A DNA stretch of 64,000 bases from Calditrichia bacterium (GTDB lineage Bacteria; Calditrichota; Calditrichia; RBG-13-44-9; J075), in assembly GCA_028284905.1 (NCBI GenBank), contig JANQQU010000093.1, positions 248,001 through 312,000 of the forward strand, read 5' to 3'. How positions within the stretch are numbered: position 1 is the stretch's first letter; the number at the start of each line of letters is the position of its first letter. Shown one piece after another: positions 8,713 through 18,398 of this stretch. The translations under genes and the position numbers were made by a program. The notes under the pieces were generated by a model. That model saw nothing but the letters and a program-made list of their open reading frames with translations. It had not been told where the DNA came from and did not search any database.

Positions 8713-9813
8713 TCAAAGAGCGATTTCCAGGTATTGGTTAATTACTGTTTCTTCTTCGAATGCTGCCCAGCTTTCCCGGGGGAATTTGGCGTGTGAACGA
8801 GTTAGGTTTTTATCGATCGCATCAGCAAGACTATCAACGTCTGCGATAGGGACCAATTGACCGTATTTACCTTGCTGTAATACTTCCTGCGGGCCATAGG
8901 GGCAATCCGTAGATACCATAGGTGTTCCACAGTACATTGCTTCAATAAGCACCAGGGATAAGCCTTCCCATCGGGAAGAACAGACAAACAGGCTGGCCCG
9001 AGCCATAAAGGGGTATGGATTTTTTACAAAGCCTGGCATACTAATATCATCACCGACGTTTAGTTGCCGGATAAGTGCTTCTAGTTCCGGGCGTTCTCTG
9101 CCTTCGCCAAGAATAAGCAAACGGGCCGGACGTTTATCCCGAACTTTAGCAAAAGCACGAATAAGTGTTGGATAGTCTTTTTGAATATCCAGGCGCCCAA
9201 CGGCTAAAATTACTGGCGGTTGGTTTTTTTGAAACCAGGGGTGATCAAGCGGTTGAGAAATTTTTTCATCTAACCCCGGAATAATCACAGGGTTGTAAAT
9301 AGTATGAATACGGTTTTGCGATGAGGATAACTGGTCGGACAGTTCGCTTGCAACACCCTTTGACACTGCAACAATTTGATCTGCCCAGGGATAGAATCGA
9401 CGGACTAAAAATGGCATTAGCTTGCCACTGGTGTCTTTTGCTTTCTCGCTGGAAGTGTGAAGGTTGGTGTGGGCGCTGATGATCAATCGTTTCGGTAGGC
9501 CGGTAAACCGCTTTGCCCAAATAGCAATAATGTTGACATAATTCATTGAGGAGATAAGTGTATGCGGCTGTTCTTTTTTAAGGTAACGCATCAAGGCTGG
9601 CAGACTAAATAATACTCTTTTGGCATTCAAGTTTATAATTCGGATTTCCGGAGGAATTTGGCTCAACAGATCCCCTTTCGCCTGGCTCAATACGATATCA
9701 ATCGGATGACCGCGTCGGGACATACCGCTGGCCAAATTGAGTAGCACTATTTGTGCTCCTCCCCCGGTCATTGCGGATATGAAGAATGCGATTCTTTTCT
9801 CTCTCTTTTTCAT
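8713..9813 (-). CDS. Glycosyltransferase family 4 (PglA/PglH-like)
   Basis: 366 residues. Starts with KRIAFFISAMTGGGAQ, the glycine-rich loop typical of this GT4 group, followed by a conserved NLASG helix. Donor domain: ILAVGRLDIQKDYPTLIRAF, LILGEGRERPELE, CSSRWEGLSLVLIEAMYCGTPMV (EX7E: EGLSLVLIE). The frame begins with TTG at 9828, but ATG at 9813 has AAAGG about 6 nt upstream and lies 1 nt after the sulfotransferase stop codon, so it is preferred. Cytoplasmic, membrane-associated sugar transferase of unknown linkage. Confidence 0.87.
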   Translation of the reverse strand: MKKREKRIAFFISAMTGGGAQIVLLNLASGMSRRGHPIDIVLSQAKGDLLSQIPPEIRIINLNAKRVLFSLPALMRYLKKEQPHTLISSMNYVNIIAIWAKRFTGLPKRLIISAHTNLHTSSEKAKDTSGKLMPFLVRRFYPWADQIVAVSKGVASELSDQLSSSQNRIHTIYNPVIIPGLDEKISQPLDHPWFQKNQPPVILAVGRLDIQKDYPTLIRAFAKVRDKRPARLLILGEGRERPELEALIRQLNVGDDISMPGFVKNPYPFMARASLFVCSSRWEGLSLVLIEAMYCGTPMVSTDCPYGPQEVLQQGKYGQLVPIADVDSLADAIDKNLTRSHAKFPRESWAAFEEETVINQYLEIAL

Positions 9814-9814
9814 T

Positions 9815-10735
9815 TTAAACCTTTTCAAGAATTGAAGAATTTTGACTTGCAGATGATGCTTTTATCTCTTTCTTATATATCCTGAAAAACCATTCTGGTA
9901 ATTCCCGTCGTTTACTCTTTTTGGTTCTATCATAAAGTGAGGTCATTAATCGTAAGGGGATCAGGGTGAAGAACCCTTTTAAAATACTCGCTAGTAGTTT
10001 TTCCAGCTTACTTAGTGCTTCGCTTCTTTTTGCCTTTGTAAAACTTGTATTGGGCGCAAATGCCTGAACACATGTTTGCGGATCATAAGGAATATCCAGA
10101 AAATCAGAAATCTTTTTCATAGTTAATTCCTGATCAGAACGAAAACTTTCATATTTGAGGGCAAGAATCTGATTAGAATTTTTCTTGTAATTATTGATAG
10201 TCTTATTGAAGAAAGTCCAGCTGAGCACCGTTGAAAAAACAATACCAATGCGCTGAAAAAAGGAGGCACCGTCATGAATTTGCATTGTGGAAGCTAAAAC
10301 GCCTTGTAGTTTGCGTTGGATAGAAATAAATTTGGCAGCAGGGTATGCTTTTGATAACATCTCAACATATACAGAATGAGTAGGGCTTTTTTCAATCCAA
10401 TATTTACTGCCCTTTTCACTCGCATATTTTTCCATTACCTTTTCAAATATGCCTTCGTAAGTATCTGGCCATAGTGAATAAAGAAATGCTTTATCTGCAC
10501 CAGCAAGGCGGAAATAATCACTACTGCCAATAACTTCTACAAATTCCACAAAGTTATTATAATCGGACAGATCTCCATAGCGATTAAGCACTGCACTAAA
10601 ATAGGCACTTTCGTGTATTCCCAAATGTAATTCATGAACTACGCCGGCTATCTCTTGATGCTGGGAGAGTTGATTACCCAGCCAGGTAGTACCGGATCTA
10701 TGTTTACCTAGTATAAATAATGGTTTTGATGTCAT
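9815..10735 (-). CDS. Sulfotransferase family protein
   Basis: 306 residues. The 5'-phosphosulfate-binding loop is FILGKHRSGTTWLGNQL (7-23), and the downstream AKFISIQRKLQGVLASTMQ matches the 3'-phosphate-binding helix pattern with conserved Arg and Ser. These enzymes transfer sulfate from PAPS to hydroxyl groups of glycans or lipids. In the middle of a glycosyltransferase array, sulfation of the polymer or its lipid carrier sugar is likely. It is 1 nt downstream of the flippase-GT2 fusion gene, so co-translated. PAPS synthesis genes are not in the window. Confidence 0.8.
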   Translation of the reverse strand: MTSKPLFILGKHRSGTTWLGNQLSQHQEIAGVVHELHLGIHESAYFSAVLNRYGDLSDYNNFVEFVEVIGSSDYFRLAGADKAFLYSLWPDTYEGIFEKVMEKYASEKGSKYWIEKSPTHSVYVEMLSKAYPAAKFISIQRKLQGVLASTMQIHDGASFFQRIGIVFSTVLSWTFFNKTINNYKKNSNQILALKYESFRSDQELTMKKISDFLDIPYDPQTCVQAFAPNTSFTKAKRSEALSKLEKLLASILKGFFTLIPLRLMTSLYDRTKKSKRRELPEWFFRIYKKEIKASSASQNSSILEKV

Positions 10736-10736
10736 G

Positions 10737-13070
10737 CTATTTAGCCCTCATAAATTGAATAAGCTTTGAATTTGTAAACCGGCCTCGACTTTGGGCATTA
10801 ATATATTTTGCGATAGGTTGAAAAATGACATAGTATAATTCCTTGAAACTATGTGAAGAGCGTCGCCAGACGTACCATCGTGTTTTGATTTTGTTTTTAC
10901 AGCGCTCCCAACTGGAAATTTTGTGTAGGAAAAAATTACTGCCATCAAGGCGGCGAATGGTGAGTATATCCTTCAGACTGGCAATATCATATTTGTCGGC
11001 AATCCTCACCCATAATTCGTAATCAATACCGACCGTAAAAGTTTCATTGTAGCCGTTCATCTCTTCGAGAATGACCCTCGGCATCATTACTGAACTATGA
11101 ATAAAAGGGTTAATCCGTACCATAATCTCGTGTAATTCCTGATTATTAAACAATGGTCGGGTCAGTGTTGATTTTCCAGTAGATTCATCGAGCACTTTAC
11201 AGCGGGTGCCGAGCATACCGAGAGAAGGGTTTTTCTGAAAATAATCGAACTGTTTTTCCAGTCTTTCCGGCTCGGCTAGATCGTCGGCATCAATGTTGGC
11301 GATATACTTACCTCTAGCATTGCGCCAGGCAACGTTCAAAGCAGCTGCTCGTCCAATCCGGTTACATGTTATTACGTGAATCCGATCATCTGTCATAGCC
11401 TTTCGAAGAATCTCCGGAGTTTTGTCACTGGAGCCGTCATCAACAATAATAAATTCAAAGTTTTTGAAAGATTGATTCAAAATGCTATCTATAGCTTGCG
11501 AAAGATATTCTTCACCATTGAAAACGGTCATGATAACACTAACCGGCCGCGGGGCGGATAACTGGGAAATCTTTTTCGCAGGCGTTGCATTCACGGGTGA
11601 TGGTGTTTTCGCAGTTTTATTGCGAAAACCCGAGATGCTTTTCCGGGCCATTAAATTAACCTCCGATAATACGGATGGCGCAAAAATTTTAAGGAATAAC
11701 AAGTAGCTTAAAAAGCCAGCTACAATAAGAATGATTAGTCTTGCTTCGAGCGGTAAATAATCCGCAAGAAGATATTTGAAGATTAAGATCGCCATGTTCA
11801 TAAAAACCGCCCCACCGACAGGAATAAGAAACTGTTTCAGATAGGATGTAATATCCATCTGAATTAGTTTCTTAACCAGATAAAGTGACAGTGGTGCAAT
11901 CAGATAACTAAGCAGCACATAAACAGTTGCAATGACAATAATGCCTCTTTCCACAACCATAAAAAAAGCGCTGACCGTAACAATCGAGTAAATAAATGTG
12001 ATACCCAAATCCCATGCCGGTTTCCCCATGGAACGGATGATGCTGCTGTTGAAAGTTAATACCAGCTTGAGAATACCGATGAAGGCGAGAATTTCCATTA
12101 CCGGTATACTGGGATCCCAATTGGGACCGAACATTACCGGAACAATTTCCGGGGCCAGCACCGAAATACTGAGAAATGCCGGAATTGCGATGAGGCAAGT
12201 CCAGTATGTGATGGAATTAAAAGCGCTGGTCATTTGCTTGGGGCTGTTTTGCAAACGGGAAAACATGGGAAATGCCACCGCATTAGTAACACCGATGAGC
12301 AGACGAATCATCATCGGTACTAATTTATAGGCAATCGTATAATACCCGAGTTCTACCGGCCCCAGATAGTAGCCGATTAATAGTTTGTCTGTATGGGAAT
12401 TGGCAAATTCCAGTAGTTTTGTGCCGGTACTATTTCCACCGAACTGAAACAATTCCCAGAAATGCCGTCGTGAAAAGTTGAAAGTCGGACGCCATTCACT
12501 AACTTGCCAAAGAACTATAACGTCCACACTCGTTTTAACCAGAATTTGTGCAACAAGACTCCAAACGCCATATCCCATTAATGCTGCAATAATTCCGGCA
12601 ATACCGCCAGATACCACAGCGATTAAGGACCTTATTGTCATTTCTTTAAATGCGAGTCGCCGGCGGAGGGTTGCTAGCTGCGTGCTGCTAAATCCGCCAA
12701 TCGCGAAACCCAAGGAAAGCCAGTGTAACACCGGCGCGAGGCGCGGTTCCTGGTAAAATGTTGCAATCAGGCCAGATGCGCTAATAATCATCAAGGCCAT
12801 TGCTATTCCAAAGGAAACATTTACCCAAAAAGCAGTATTTAAGTGGGCTGTCTCAAGTTCGCTGCGTTGGACGATAGCATCGCCAAAGCCTTGATCAGTG
12901 AGGATTTGCGCCAGTAAAGTAAATACTGTTGCTAGCGCTATTAAACCAAAATCTTCCGGAAGTAGCAAGCGGGATAATATGGCAACGATAATCAGCGAAA
13001 AAACCTGACTGCCCCATTTGCCCAAAAAGGACCAAAATAAACTATTTGTGGCTTGCTTCCGAATATTCAT
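10737..13070 (-). CDS. Wzx-type flippase fused to a GT2 glycosyltransferase
   Basis: 777 residues in one uninterrupted frame. Residues 1 to ~480 form a MOP-superfamily polysaccharide exporter (about 12-14 helices; motifs SLFWSFLGKWGSQ, LLLPEDFGLIALA, GQ-type loop DQGFGDAIVQR). A Pro/Ala/Lys-rich linker (~485-515) leads into a GT-A domain (~517-777) with VSVIMTVFNGEEYL, FIIVDDGSSDKTPE and IDADD. Stand-alone flippases of this family are ~480 residues and GT2 enzymes ~260-300, so both parts look complete. The fusion would place a sugar transferase at the flippase mouth (inference). A second, unfused flippase lies at 14492-15991. Confidence 0.85.
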   Translation of the reverse strand: MNIRKQATNSLFWSFLGKWGSQVFSLIIVAILSRLLLPEDFGLIALATVFTLLAQILTDQGFGDAIVQRSELETAHLNTAFWVNVSFGIAMALMIISASGLIATFYQEPRLAPVLHWLSLGFAIGGFSSTQLATLRRRLAFKEMTIRSLIAVVSGGIAGIIAALMGYGVWSLVAQILVKTSVDVIVLWQVSEWRPTFNFSRRHFWELFQFGGNSTGTKLLEFANSHTDKLLIGYYLGPVELGYYTIAYKLVPMMIRLLIGVTNAVAFPMFSRLQNSPKQMTSAFNSITYWTCLIAIPAFLSISVLAPEIVPVMFGPNWDPSIPVMEILAFIGILKLVLTFNSSIIRSMGKPAWDLGITFIYSIVTVSAFFMVVERGIIVIATVYVLLSYLIAPLSLYLVKKLIQMDITSYLKQFLIPVGGAVFMNMAILIFKYLLADYLPLEARLIILIVAGFLSYLLFLKIFAPSVLSEVNLMARKSISGFRNKTAKTPSPVNATPAKKISQLSAPRPVSVIMTVFNGEEYLSQAIDSILNQSFKNFEFIIVDDGSSDKTPEILRKAMTDDRIHVITCNRIGRAAALNVAWRNARGKYIANIDADDLAEPERLEKQFDYFQKNPSLGMLGTRCKVLDESTGKSTLTRPLFNNQELHEIMVRINPFIHSSVMMPRVILEEMNGYNETFTVGIDYELWVRIADKYDIASLKDILTIRRLDGSNFFLHKISSWERCKNKIKTRWYVWRRSSHSFKELYYVIFQPIAKYINAQSRGRFTNSKLIQFMRAK

Positions 13071-13117
13071 TGTTTTTGAGAATCAATCGAATTTCGTTTT
13101 TAAAATTCACTACGGGA

Positions 13118-14425
13118 TCAATAATCCAGATGACGCTGATTGATAACACTTCTGTAAATGCTATTCAATAGCATGCCTTGCTCTCGTGCATTGTATTTTT
13201 TCTCAATGTGCGCTCTTCCGAAAATTGCCATTCGCTCCCGTAAATCATCATCTCCTGCCAGTCGGAGTATTGCTTTATATAAGCCGGTAATATCTTTTTC
13301 CTGCACGATAATGCCATTGTGCTCGTGTTGAACGACCTCAGGGATATCGCAATGATCGCTGGCGATGACCGGCATGCCACTGGCGCACATTTCGGTAATT
13401 ATCACTGGAGAACCGCCCTCCGTATCGCCACTGGCAGCAGTGATACTGGATTGAATTAACAGATGGTGATCATATGCTAACGCATAAAGTTGTTCGATAT
13501 CAACGTAGCCAAGAAAGTCTACCCGGTTATTCATTTCATTACGGTTAACAATCTCTTGCAATTCACGCTTTAGTATATGTTCCTGTGGCTTTTCCGGGCG
13601 GGCATCGCCGATGACCGTCAGCATGAGTCGCGAGTTTACACGGGCAGCTTTACAAAAGGCTTCGATTGCATATGGAATACCTTTTTTTTCAGTAAAAGTT
13701 GATGCGATAAGAATTTTTATTGGCTTTTCCGGTGCAGCCTGCCGGGTATGGAATGGCAATGCTTCCAAATCTACCCCAAGCCGCTGGATTTGGATCTTGT
13801 CAGGCGGGCATCCCAAAGTGGTTAGTTGTCGGAATGCTGCTGGCCCTTCTACTAAAAATAATTCGCCATCGGCAAATAATGGTTTATAAAAATCTTGCAG
13901 TTTAACGGTTGTTTTTTTCTGTAGCGATAAATCTGCACCATAGAATGAGGTGATTAAAGGCAGATTAAATGCTTTCGCCAGCGGTAAAAAATTTAAACCG
14001 GTCCAGCCGAAATGCGCATGTATTAATTGGGGCTTTTCAATTTTCAGTTTACGGTAAAAATACGGGTAATAACCGGTGACAAACTTTCGGACGCCGCGTT
14101 CATAATATTTCCGCCAGGAAGATAAATCCCGATTGAGTGAGTGAATTAGAGGGCCGTCGAATTTATTCGGTTTTTTTTCGTTCAAGCAATAGACAATGGA
14201 GCGAAAATCCTTTAAAAAACGAATCTGATTAAATATCCAATTTTCTGTTTGCAATAGATAAGTAGAAACAGCCTGGCATACCTGGAACTTTTCCGCAGTC
14301 TGAGCTTCAGAAGAAATATTGTTGGAAGCTGACGATACCTCCAGCGCCATCCGCGGGGCAATCAGGGTTTTATTTTCAGGCTTTTTCTGACTGTGCAAAA
14401 ATTTTTGATTTACCAGGTTCTTCAT
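13118..14425 (-). CDS. Glycosyltransferase family 4 (colanic-acid/amylovoran type)
   Basis: 435 residues. After a variable 60-residue N-terminus the acceptor domain shows HAHFGWTGLNFLPLAKAFNLPLITSFYGADLS, typical of WcaL/AmsK-like enzymes. Donor domain: ILIASTFTEKKGIPYAIEAF, LTVIGDA, DTEGGSPVIITEMCASGMPVIASDHCDIPEVV. The frame starts with TTG at 14434; ATG at 14425 is preferred, although no strong ribosome-binding site is visible. Exopolysaccharide assembly on the cytoplasmic membrane face; donor unknown. Confidence 0.85.
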   Translation of the reverse strand: MKNLVNQKFLHSQKKPENKTLIAPRMALEVSSASNNISSEAQTAEKFQVCQAVSTYLLQTENWIFNQIRFLKDFRSIVYCLNEKKPNKFDGPLIHSLNRDLSSWRKYYERGVRKFVTGYYPYFYRKLKIEKPQLIHAHFGWTGLNFLPLAKAFNLPLITSFYGADLSLQKKTTVKLQDFYKPLFADGELFLVEGPAAFRQLTTLGCPPDKIQIQRLGVDLEALPFHTRQAAPEKPIKILIASTFTEKKGIPYAIEAFCKAARVNSRLMLTVIGDARPEKPQEHILKRELQEIVNRNEMNNRVDFLGYVDIEQLYALAYDHHLLIQSSITAASGDTEGGSPVIITEMCASGMPVIASDHCDIPEVVQHEHNGIIVQEKDITGLYKAILRLAGDDDLRERMAIFGRAHIEKKYNAREQGMLLNSIYRSVINQRHLDY

Positions 14426-14491
14426 TCTTTTCAAGAAGGAATAATTTCCGCTTTAATTCGACCCATTAAGTTTATAATATATCAAAATTCG

Positions 14492-15991
14492 TTATCTGCT
14501 AATGTGAGGAATGTGCTTATCACCACCTAGTTGTTGCCAGGCATTACTCATCAAATCCACAGCATCCCGGTAAGCAGCTATCCGACACCATTTCAATAGC
14601 ATCCAATAAACAGCAACACCCGTAAATACTTTTACAGTAAATAATATCAACTGAGACAATTCATTAGAAAGGGATATCTCCACGCCCCAAATTGCTAATA
14701 CCATCATCAGGGTGCAACTGCTTACACCTGTCAGGTTTTTTATCACCGTTTTAAAATCCAGATCAACCAGTGAAACTGCCATTAAGACACTTGGGTAGAA
14801 TACTATTATACTAAAAATACTGTAAGCATATACTACTCCCATCACGCCCCAATAAATCCCAAATATAATTGCCACAATACGTAGTATGCCTAAAGTGCCA
14901 TCTATTTTTAGTTGCAGGTCACTTCTCCCCTGGGAAAGATAAATATTGCCGTTGAATGCACCGATTGATTGCAACATGCCAACAATCGAAAAGCACTGCA
15001 CAATCGGTATCATTTCTTGCCAATGTGAGCCGAAAAGAACCAAAACAAAATGGTCCGCGGTCATTAACAGACCGGCCATCATGGGAAAAGTGATTAACGC
15101 AATCATGCGGGTAGTGCGTAGATACACGTTGGCAACGCGGGGCTTGTTGTTCTGAATTTGAGAAAGCGCCGGAAACATAACCTTGCTGATTCCCCGGGAA
15201 ATCAAATTTAAGGGCATAAGCATTATGCTGTAGGCCCGGCTATAAATGCCCAGCGATGAATGTCCCAGTAATTTACCTATGAGCAAATTGTCCGCATTAC
15301 GTTCCCAATAGTTGATGGTTGTAAAACCAGCCAGATTGATACTGTATTTCCATAAATCCTTAAGGGCTGCATAGCTGAAATGCCATCCCGGCTTCCAGGC
15401 GCATACGCACCAAAGAAATACACTTAATAAGCCGCTAAACAGCAAGGACTGGCAAACCAGGCTCCAGACACCATATCCATACATTGCCATGGTAATGCCC
15501 ACCATTCCGGAAACTAGCAGGGCACTCAAATTGATTAGTGCAAGTTTGCGAAAATCCAGGTTTTTTCTCAGAACCGCATTTGGCACGATTTTCAATGCAC
15601 CGAAAATAAAGTTAAATGCAATAATCGTTGTAAGCTGGGTTAGCTCTGGCTGCCGGTAAAATTTCGCGATGGTTCCGGCCGCGGCGATAAATAACAAGGT
15701 TAATAAGATGCCAATAGCGATATTTAGCCAAAATACAGAATCATAATGCCGAGAAGTTATATCTTGTCGATGCACCAGTGCCTGATCGAACCCAAAGCCA
15801 CTATACAAATTGGCATATCCAGTAAGCACAAATACCATGGCTATCAGGCCGAAATCCTCCGGAGTCAGCAAACGGGCCAGTATGACGCCGATGATCAATT
15901 GAACAGCTTGGCTGCCAAATTGTGATGCCAAACTCCAGGCAACACCAGAGATCGTTTTTTCGCGGAAACTGTCTAGCGGTTTTTCTGCCAT
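14492..15991 (-). CDS. Oligosaccharide flippase (Wzx, MOP superfamily)
   Basis: 499 residues with about 12-14 hydrophobic helices. Motifs at the start (TISGVAWSLASQFGSQ, RLLTPEDFGLIAMVFVLTGYANLY, GFGFDQALVHRQD) match the WzxC/Polysacc_synt_3 group and closely resemble the N-terminal half of the fusion at 10737-13070. It moves undecaprenyl-linked repeat units from the cytoplasmic to the periplasmic leaflet (family knowledge). Having two such flippases suggests two lipid-linked intermediates or one duplicated function. The FemAB-like gene lies 34 nt upstream. Confidence 0.88.
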   Translation of the reverse strand: MAEKPLDSFREKTISGVAWSLASQFGSQAVQLIIGVILARLLTPEDFGLIAMVFVLTGYANLYSGFGFDQALVHRQDITSRHYDSVFWLNIAIGILLTLLFIAAAGTIAKFYRQPELTQLTTIIAFNFIFGALKIVPNAVLRKNLDFRKLALINLSALLVSGMVGITMAMYGYGVWSLVCQSLLFSGLLSVFLWCVCAWKPGWHFSYAALKDLWKYSINLAGFTTINYWERNADNLLIGKLLGHSSLGIYSRAYSIMLMPLNLISRGISKVMFPALSQIQNNKPRVANVYLRTTRMIALITFPMMAGLLMTADHFVLVLFGSHWQEMIPIVQCFSIVGMLQSIGAFNGNIYLSQGRSDLQLKIDGTLGILRIVAIIFGIYWGVMGVVYAYSIFSIIVFYPSVLMAVSLVDLDFKTVIKNLTGVSSCTLMMVLAIWGVEISLSNELSQLILFTVKVFTGVAVYWMLLKWCRIAAYRDAVDLMSNAWQQLGGDKHIPHISR

Positions 15992-16025
15992 GAACTAAGA
16001 TGCCGGCCTATGAAGTATTCCTTCA

Positions 16026-17009
16026 TTAAGCCTGGCGAAAATTCTGAATCCTTTGCCGGGTGTGGAGATAAAACTGGTAAGCTGGATTTACAATTGTTTC
16101 CGGGTGCAGGTAAAATTTCCGGGCGCCAAATGATTGTTTGAATCGGACGACCCCTGCCAGCCCCGCACTGGGATTAAAATCATAGCACTGATAATTTGAT
16201 GTGCAGGCATCCCGAATAATTTCATTGTGCAGCACATTATACGGGCGATATGGAAACGCATTGCGATGTGCCGTTGCCTGCCAACAAACTACATGGCTGT
16301 TCCAATAAAATACCCATGCGCCGGCGAGAACTTCCCCGTTTAATTCGACGATCCATAATTTCATATTTTTCGGATAAACCTTACCCAGGGTAAATCCATT
16401 TCGGAATAGTGCCCATGTGTATTGCCGCCGGGCAGCAGAACCCCAACGCTTTATAGAATTTTGGTAGGCATTTTTGTAATATCGTTCATATTCATCTTTC
16501 GATGTTGCAACTCGGACAGCCAATCCCATCCGTATGCCTTTACGAATATTGCTGCGATTGCTACTGCTATAGTTTTTCCAGATTTCATCAAATCCGCTGG
16601 TTAAATTCAGCATTTGCGTAAAATCTGTTGTGTCTGCTACCGGCTGCGCGAACAATGGATTTCCGGAAATATACATTTGTCCAAATTGCGCCCGGTCCAC
16701 AATCGGCTGGATAAAACTTTTCCGATCCCCTAAAGAAATTTCGTTGGTGCTGATAATACCGCCGTAACAACCGGCGAATGTCGATGTATAGTTCTTCAGC
16801 AATCCACGCATCTTCGCCCGGGTTTCCAGCAGTGGTAAAACCGCATCAAAGCCATTCGCCAACTGGCCGCTAATAGTGGCATCGGAAAATTCCGGAAAAG
16901 TGGTTAAAATCAGATAATGCCAGAGCGGTGAATGAAAAAAGGTCGCCTGGGACGATTGCCGGGCAATCCGCCACCAGTCGCTCGTTTTCAGTGCTTCCGG
17001 ATTATTCAT
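16026..17009 (-). CDS. GNAT/FemAB-like acyltransferase
   Basis: 327 residues. The pattern WWRIARQSSQATFFHSPLWH near the N-terminus, IRKGIRMGLAVRVA and YEYY-type helix in the middle, GEVLAGAWVFYW, and the C-terminal YDFNPSAGLAGVVRFKQSFG match the GNAT acetyltransferase_6/FemAB-related family. Members transfer acyl or aminoacyl groups and are frequent in exopolysaccharide loci. Overlaps the upstream SGNH gene (17002-18339) by 8 nt, so the two are translated together and may form an acylation/deacylation pair. It is one possible, weak candidate for the missing N-acetyltransferase of the nonulosonate pathway. Confidence 0.7.
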   Translation of the reverse strand: MNNPEALKTSDWWRIARQSSQATFFHSPLWHYLILTTFPEFSDATISGQLANGFDAVLPLLETRAKMRGLLKNYTSTFAGCYGGIISTNEISLGDRKSFIQPIVDRAQFGQMYISGNPLFAQPVADTTDFTQMLNLTSGFDEIWKNYSSSNRSNIRKGIRMGLAVRVATSKDEYERYYKNAYQNSIKRWGSAARRQYTWALFRNGFTLGKVYPKNMKLWIVELNGEVLAGAWVFYWNSHVVCWQATAHRNAFPYRPYNVLHNEIIRDACTSNYQCYDFNPSAGLAGVVRFKQSFGARKFYLHPETIVNPAYQFYLHTRQRIQNFRQA

Positions 17010-18339
17010 CGCTAAAATTATCCTTTGTGCGCGAAGAATCTATATTAATAAGTCCATTCTCATGAATAAAGCGTGCAAAAATTTGCCCCTTTAACGCCGC
17101 GCCAGCTTCGTTCACATGAATGCCATCTGCCCAATATTTCTTATCCTCAGGCATTTGGCTGGCAAAATCCAAAAGCGCAACCTGGTGCTTCTTCGCTACT
17201 ACTTTTATTAGCTTATTATGTGTGTCATGAGCCAGCTGGTAATGTGGATACAAAGTATAGTCATTCGGTATTTTGCTAGTTGTTGCGAACGTTGAAAGAA
17301 GGACATCCGCACCATGTATTCGGGCAATAGCAATCATGCTTTCCAGATTTCGCTGCAAATATTCCGGGGGATTTTCCTGTAGCAACTGTTTCGGATCGAC
17401 AGTATAACCGGCATAGCTTTTTCGGGTGTTTCCTTTAAAAGTTGGGGCATTAATAAAATCATCCAGTTTTACCTGCCGGGTTAGCCCGAGGCTGCGGGTG
17501 ATGATCCGTAAAAAGGCACTGTATTCAATTGCCGGATTGTTAGGGGCTGTCCATGCTTGCCGCCGGCCACTGTTATCACTTTTATAAGTGCCGGGATCGA
17601 TTAATCGGGAATGAACGTCATTGGTGTTGTGATAAATAATAACCAGGTCCGGGGCGAAGTCTATCCCGCGAAAAGCAAGATTTACGAGTGATTCCCAGGA
17701 AGTATAGCCAACGACTCCAGCATTAATAACTTCTAGTTGGTGATAACCATAGTTACGCTGTAAATATTGTTCGAGCCGAGCCGGGTATGTGGCGTTGTCA
17801 TCCGGGACTTCGCTGGTGTATGTTGTAGATCCACCGATAGTGAGAATGCGAAAAACGCCGGGTGCCTTAGTTGGGGAAATCTCCTTACCCCGAAAACCGT
17901 TTGAGTTATGCCTGGTGTTTCCATTGCTGTAATTCGGCGTCGGGAAATAGGTTAAATAGTGATGTTTACTATACCGGGCACTATCCTCAAGTTCGCTAAA
18001 CAGATAATATTTTTGCTGCTTCTCTGGAGTCGCCATATTATTCAACCACACCCTCGTCCCCACTTCTCCCAAAAGAAAAAATGCCAGGATACTCCCTAAT
18101 AATACGGCTAATTCCCCCGGGGAAGGCAGTTGAAAGCGATAGTTGCCCCGGAGAATATAAACTCCGATAAGTACGCTGATAATCTGCCCGGCGATTATCC
18201 CATAAGTAACTGAGGGTGAGGTCAGATTTCTGTCGGCGACGAGTAAAAATTCGAAAACCGGGATATTGACAACGAGGCCCAGCAGGATAAAAAAACTGCC
18301 TAATATGTATTTGGAGCGCTTATCGGTTGATAAATTCAT
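17002..18339 (-). CDS. SGNH/GDSL hydrolase with N-terminal membrane helices
   Basis: 445 residues. Three hydrophobic helices in the first ~100 residues are followed by an extracytoplasmic SGNH domain: block I is GGSTTY (Gly in place of the usual Asp of GDS), with Asn in YHNTNDV and the Asp-His pair in DGIHVNEAG. A role in O-acetylation or deacetylation of the polymer is likely. It is distinct from the two paralogues at 400-1434 and 26975-28018, which have a single anchor helix and a GDS block. ATG start at 18339; 8-nt overlap with the following FemAB-like gene. Confidence 0.75.
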   Translation of the reverse strand: MNLSTDKRSKYILGSFFILLGLVVNIPVFEFLLVADRNLTSPSVTYGIIAGQIISVLIGVYILRGNYRFQLPSPGELAVLLGSILAFFLLGEVGTRVWLNNMATPEKQQKYYLFSELEDSARYSKHHYLTYFPTPNYSNGNTRHNSNGFRGKEISPTKAPGVFRILTIGGSTTYTSEVPDDNATYPARLEQYLQRNYGYHQLEVINAGVVGYTSWESLVNLAFRGIDFAPDLVIIYHNTNDVHSRLIDPGTYKSDNSGRRQAWTAPNNPAIEYSAFLRIITRSLGLTRQVKLDDFINAPTFKGNTRKSYAGYTVDPKQLLQENPPEYLQRNLESMIAIARIHGADVLLSTFATTSKIPNDYTLYPHYQLAHDTHNKLIKVVAKKHQVALLDFASQMPEDKKYWADGIHVNEAGAALKGQIFARFIHENGLINIDSSRTKDNFSDE

Positions 18340-18398
18340 TCGATTTAATTGAACCCCGTCATAAAGGGAAGCAGCTTTTTTCCTTTAACGATAAATAT

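Noticed and set aside
16026-17009. GNAT/FemAB protein as the missing PseH
   Set aside because: It is far from the pse module, coupled to an SGNH gene, and belongs to the FemAB-related group rather than the small PseH type; kept only as a weak alternative.
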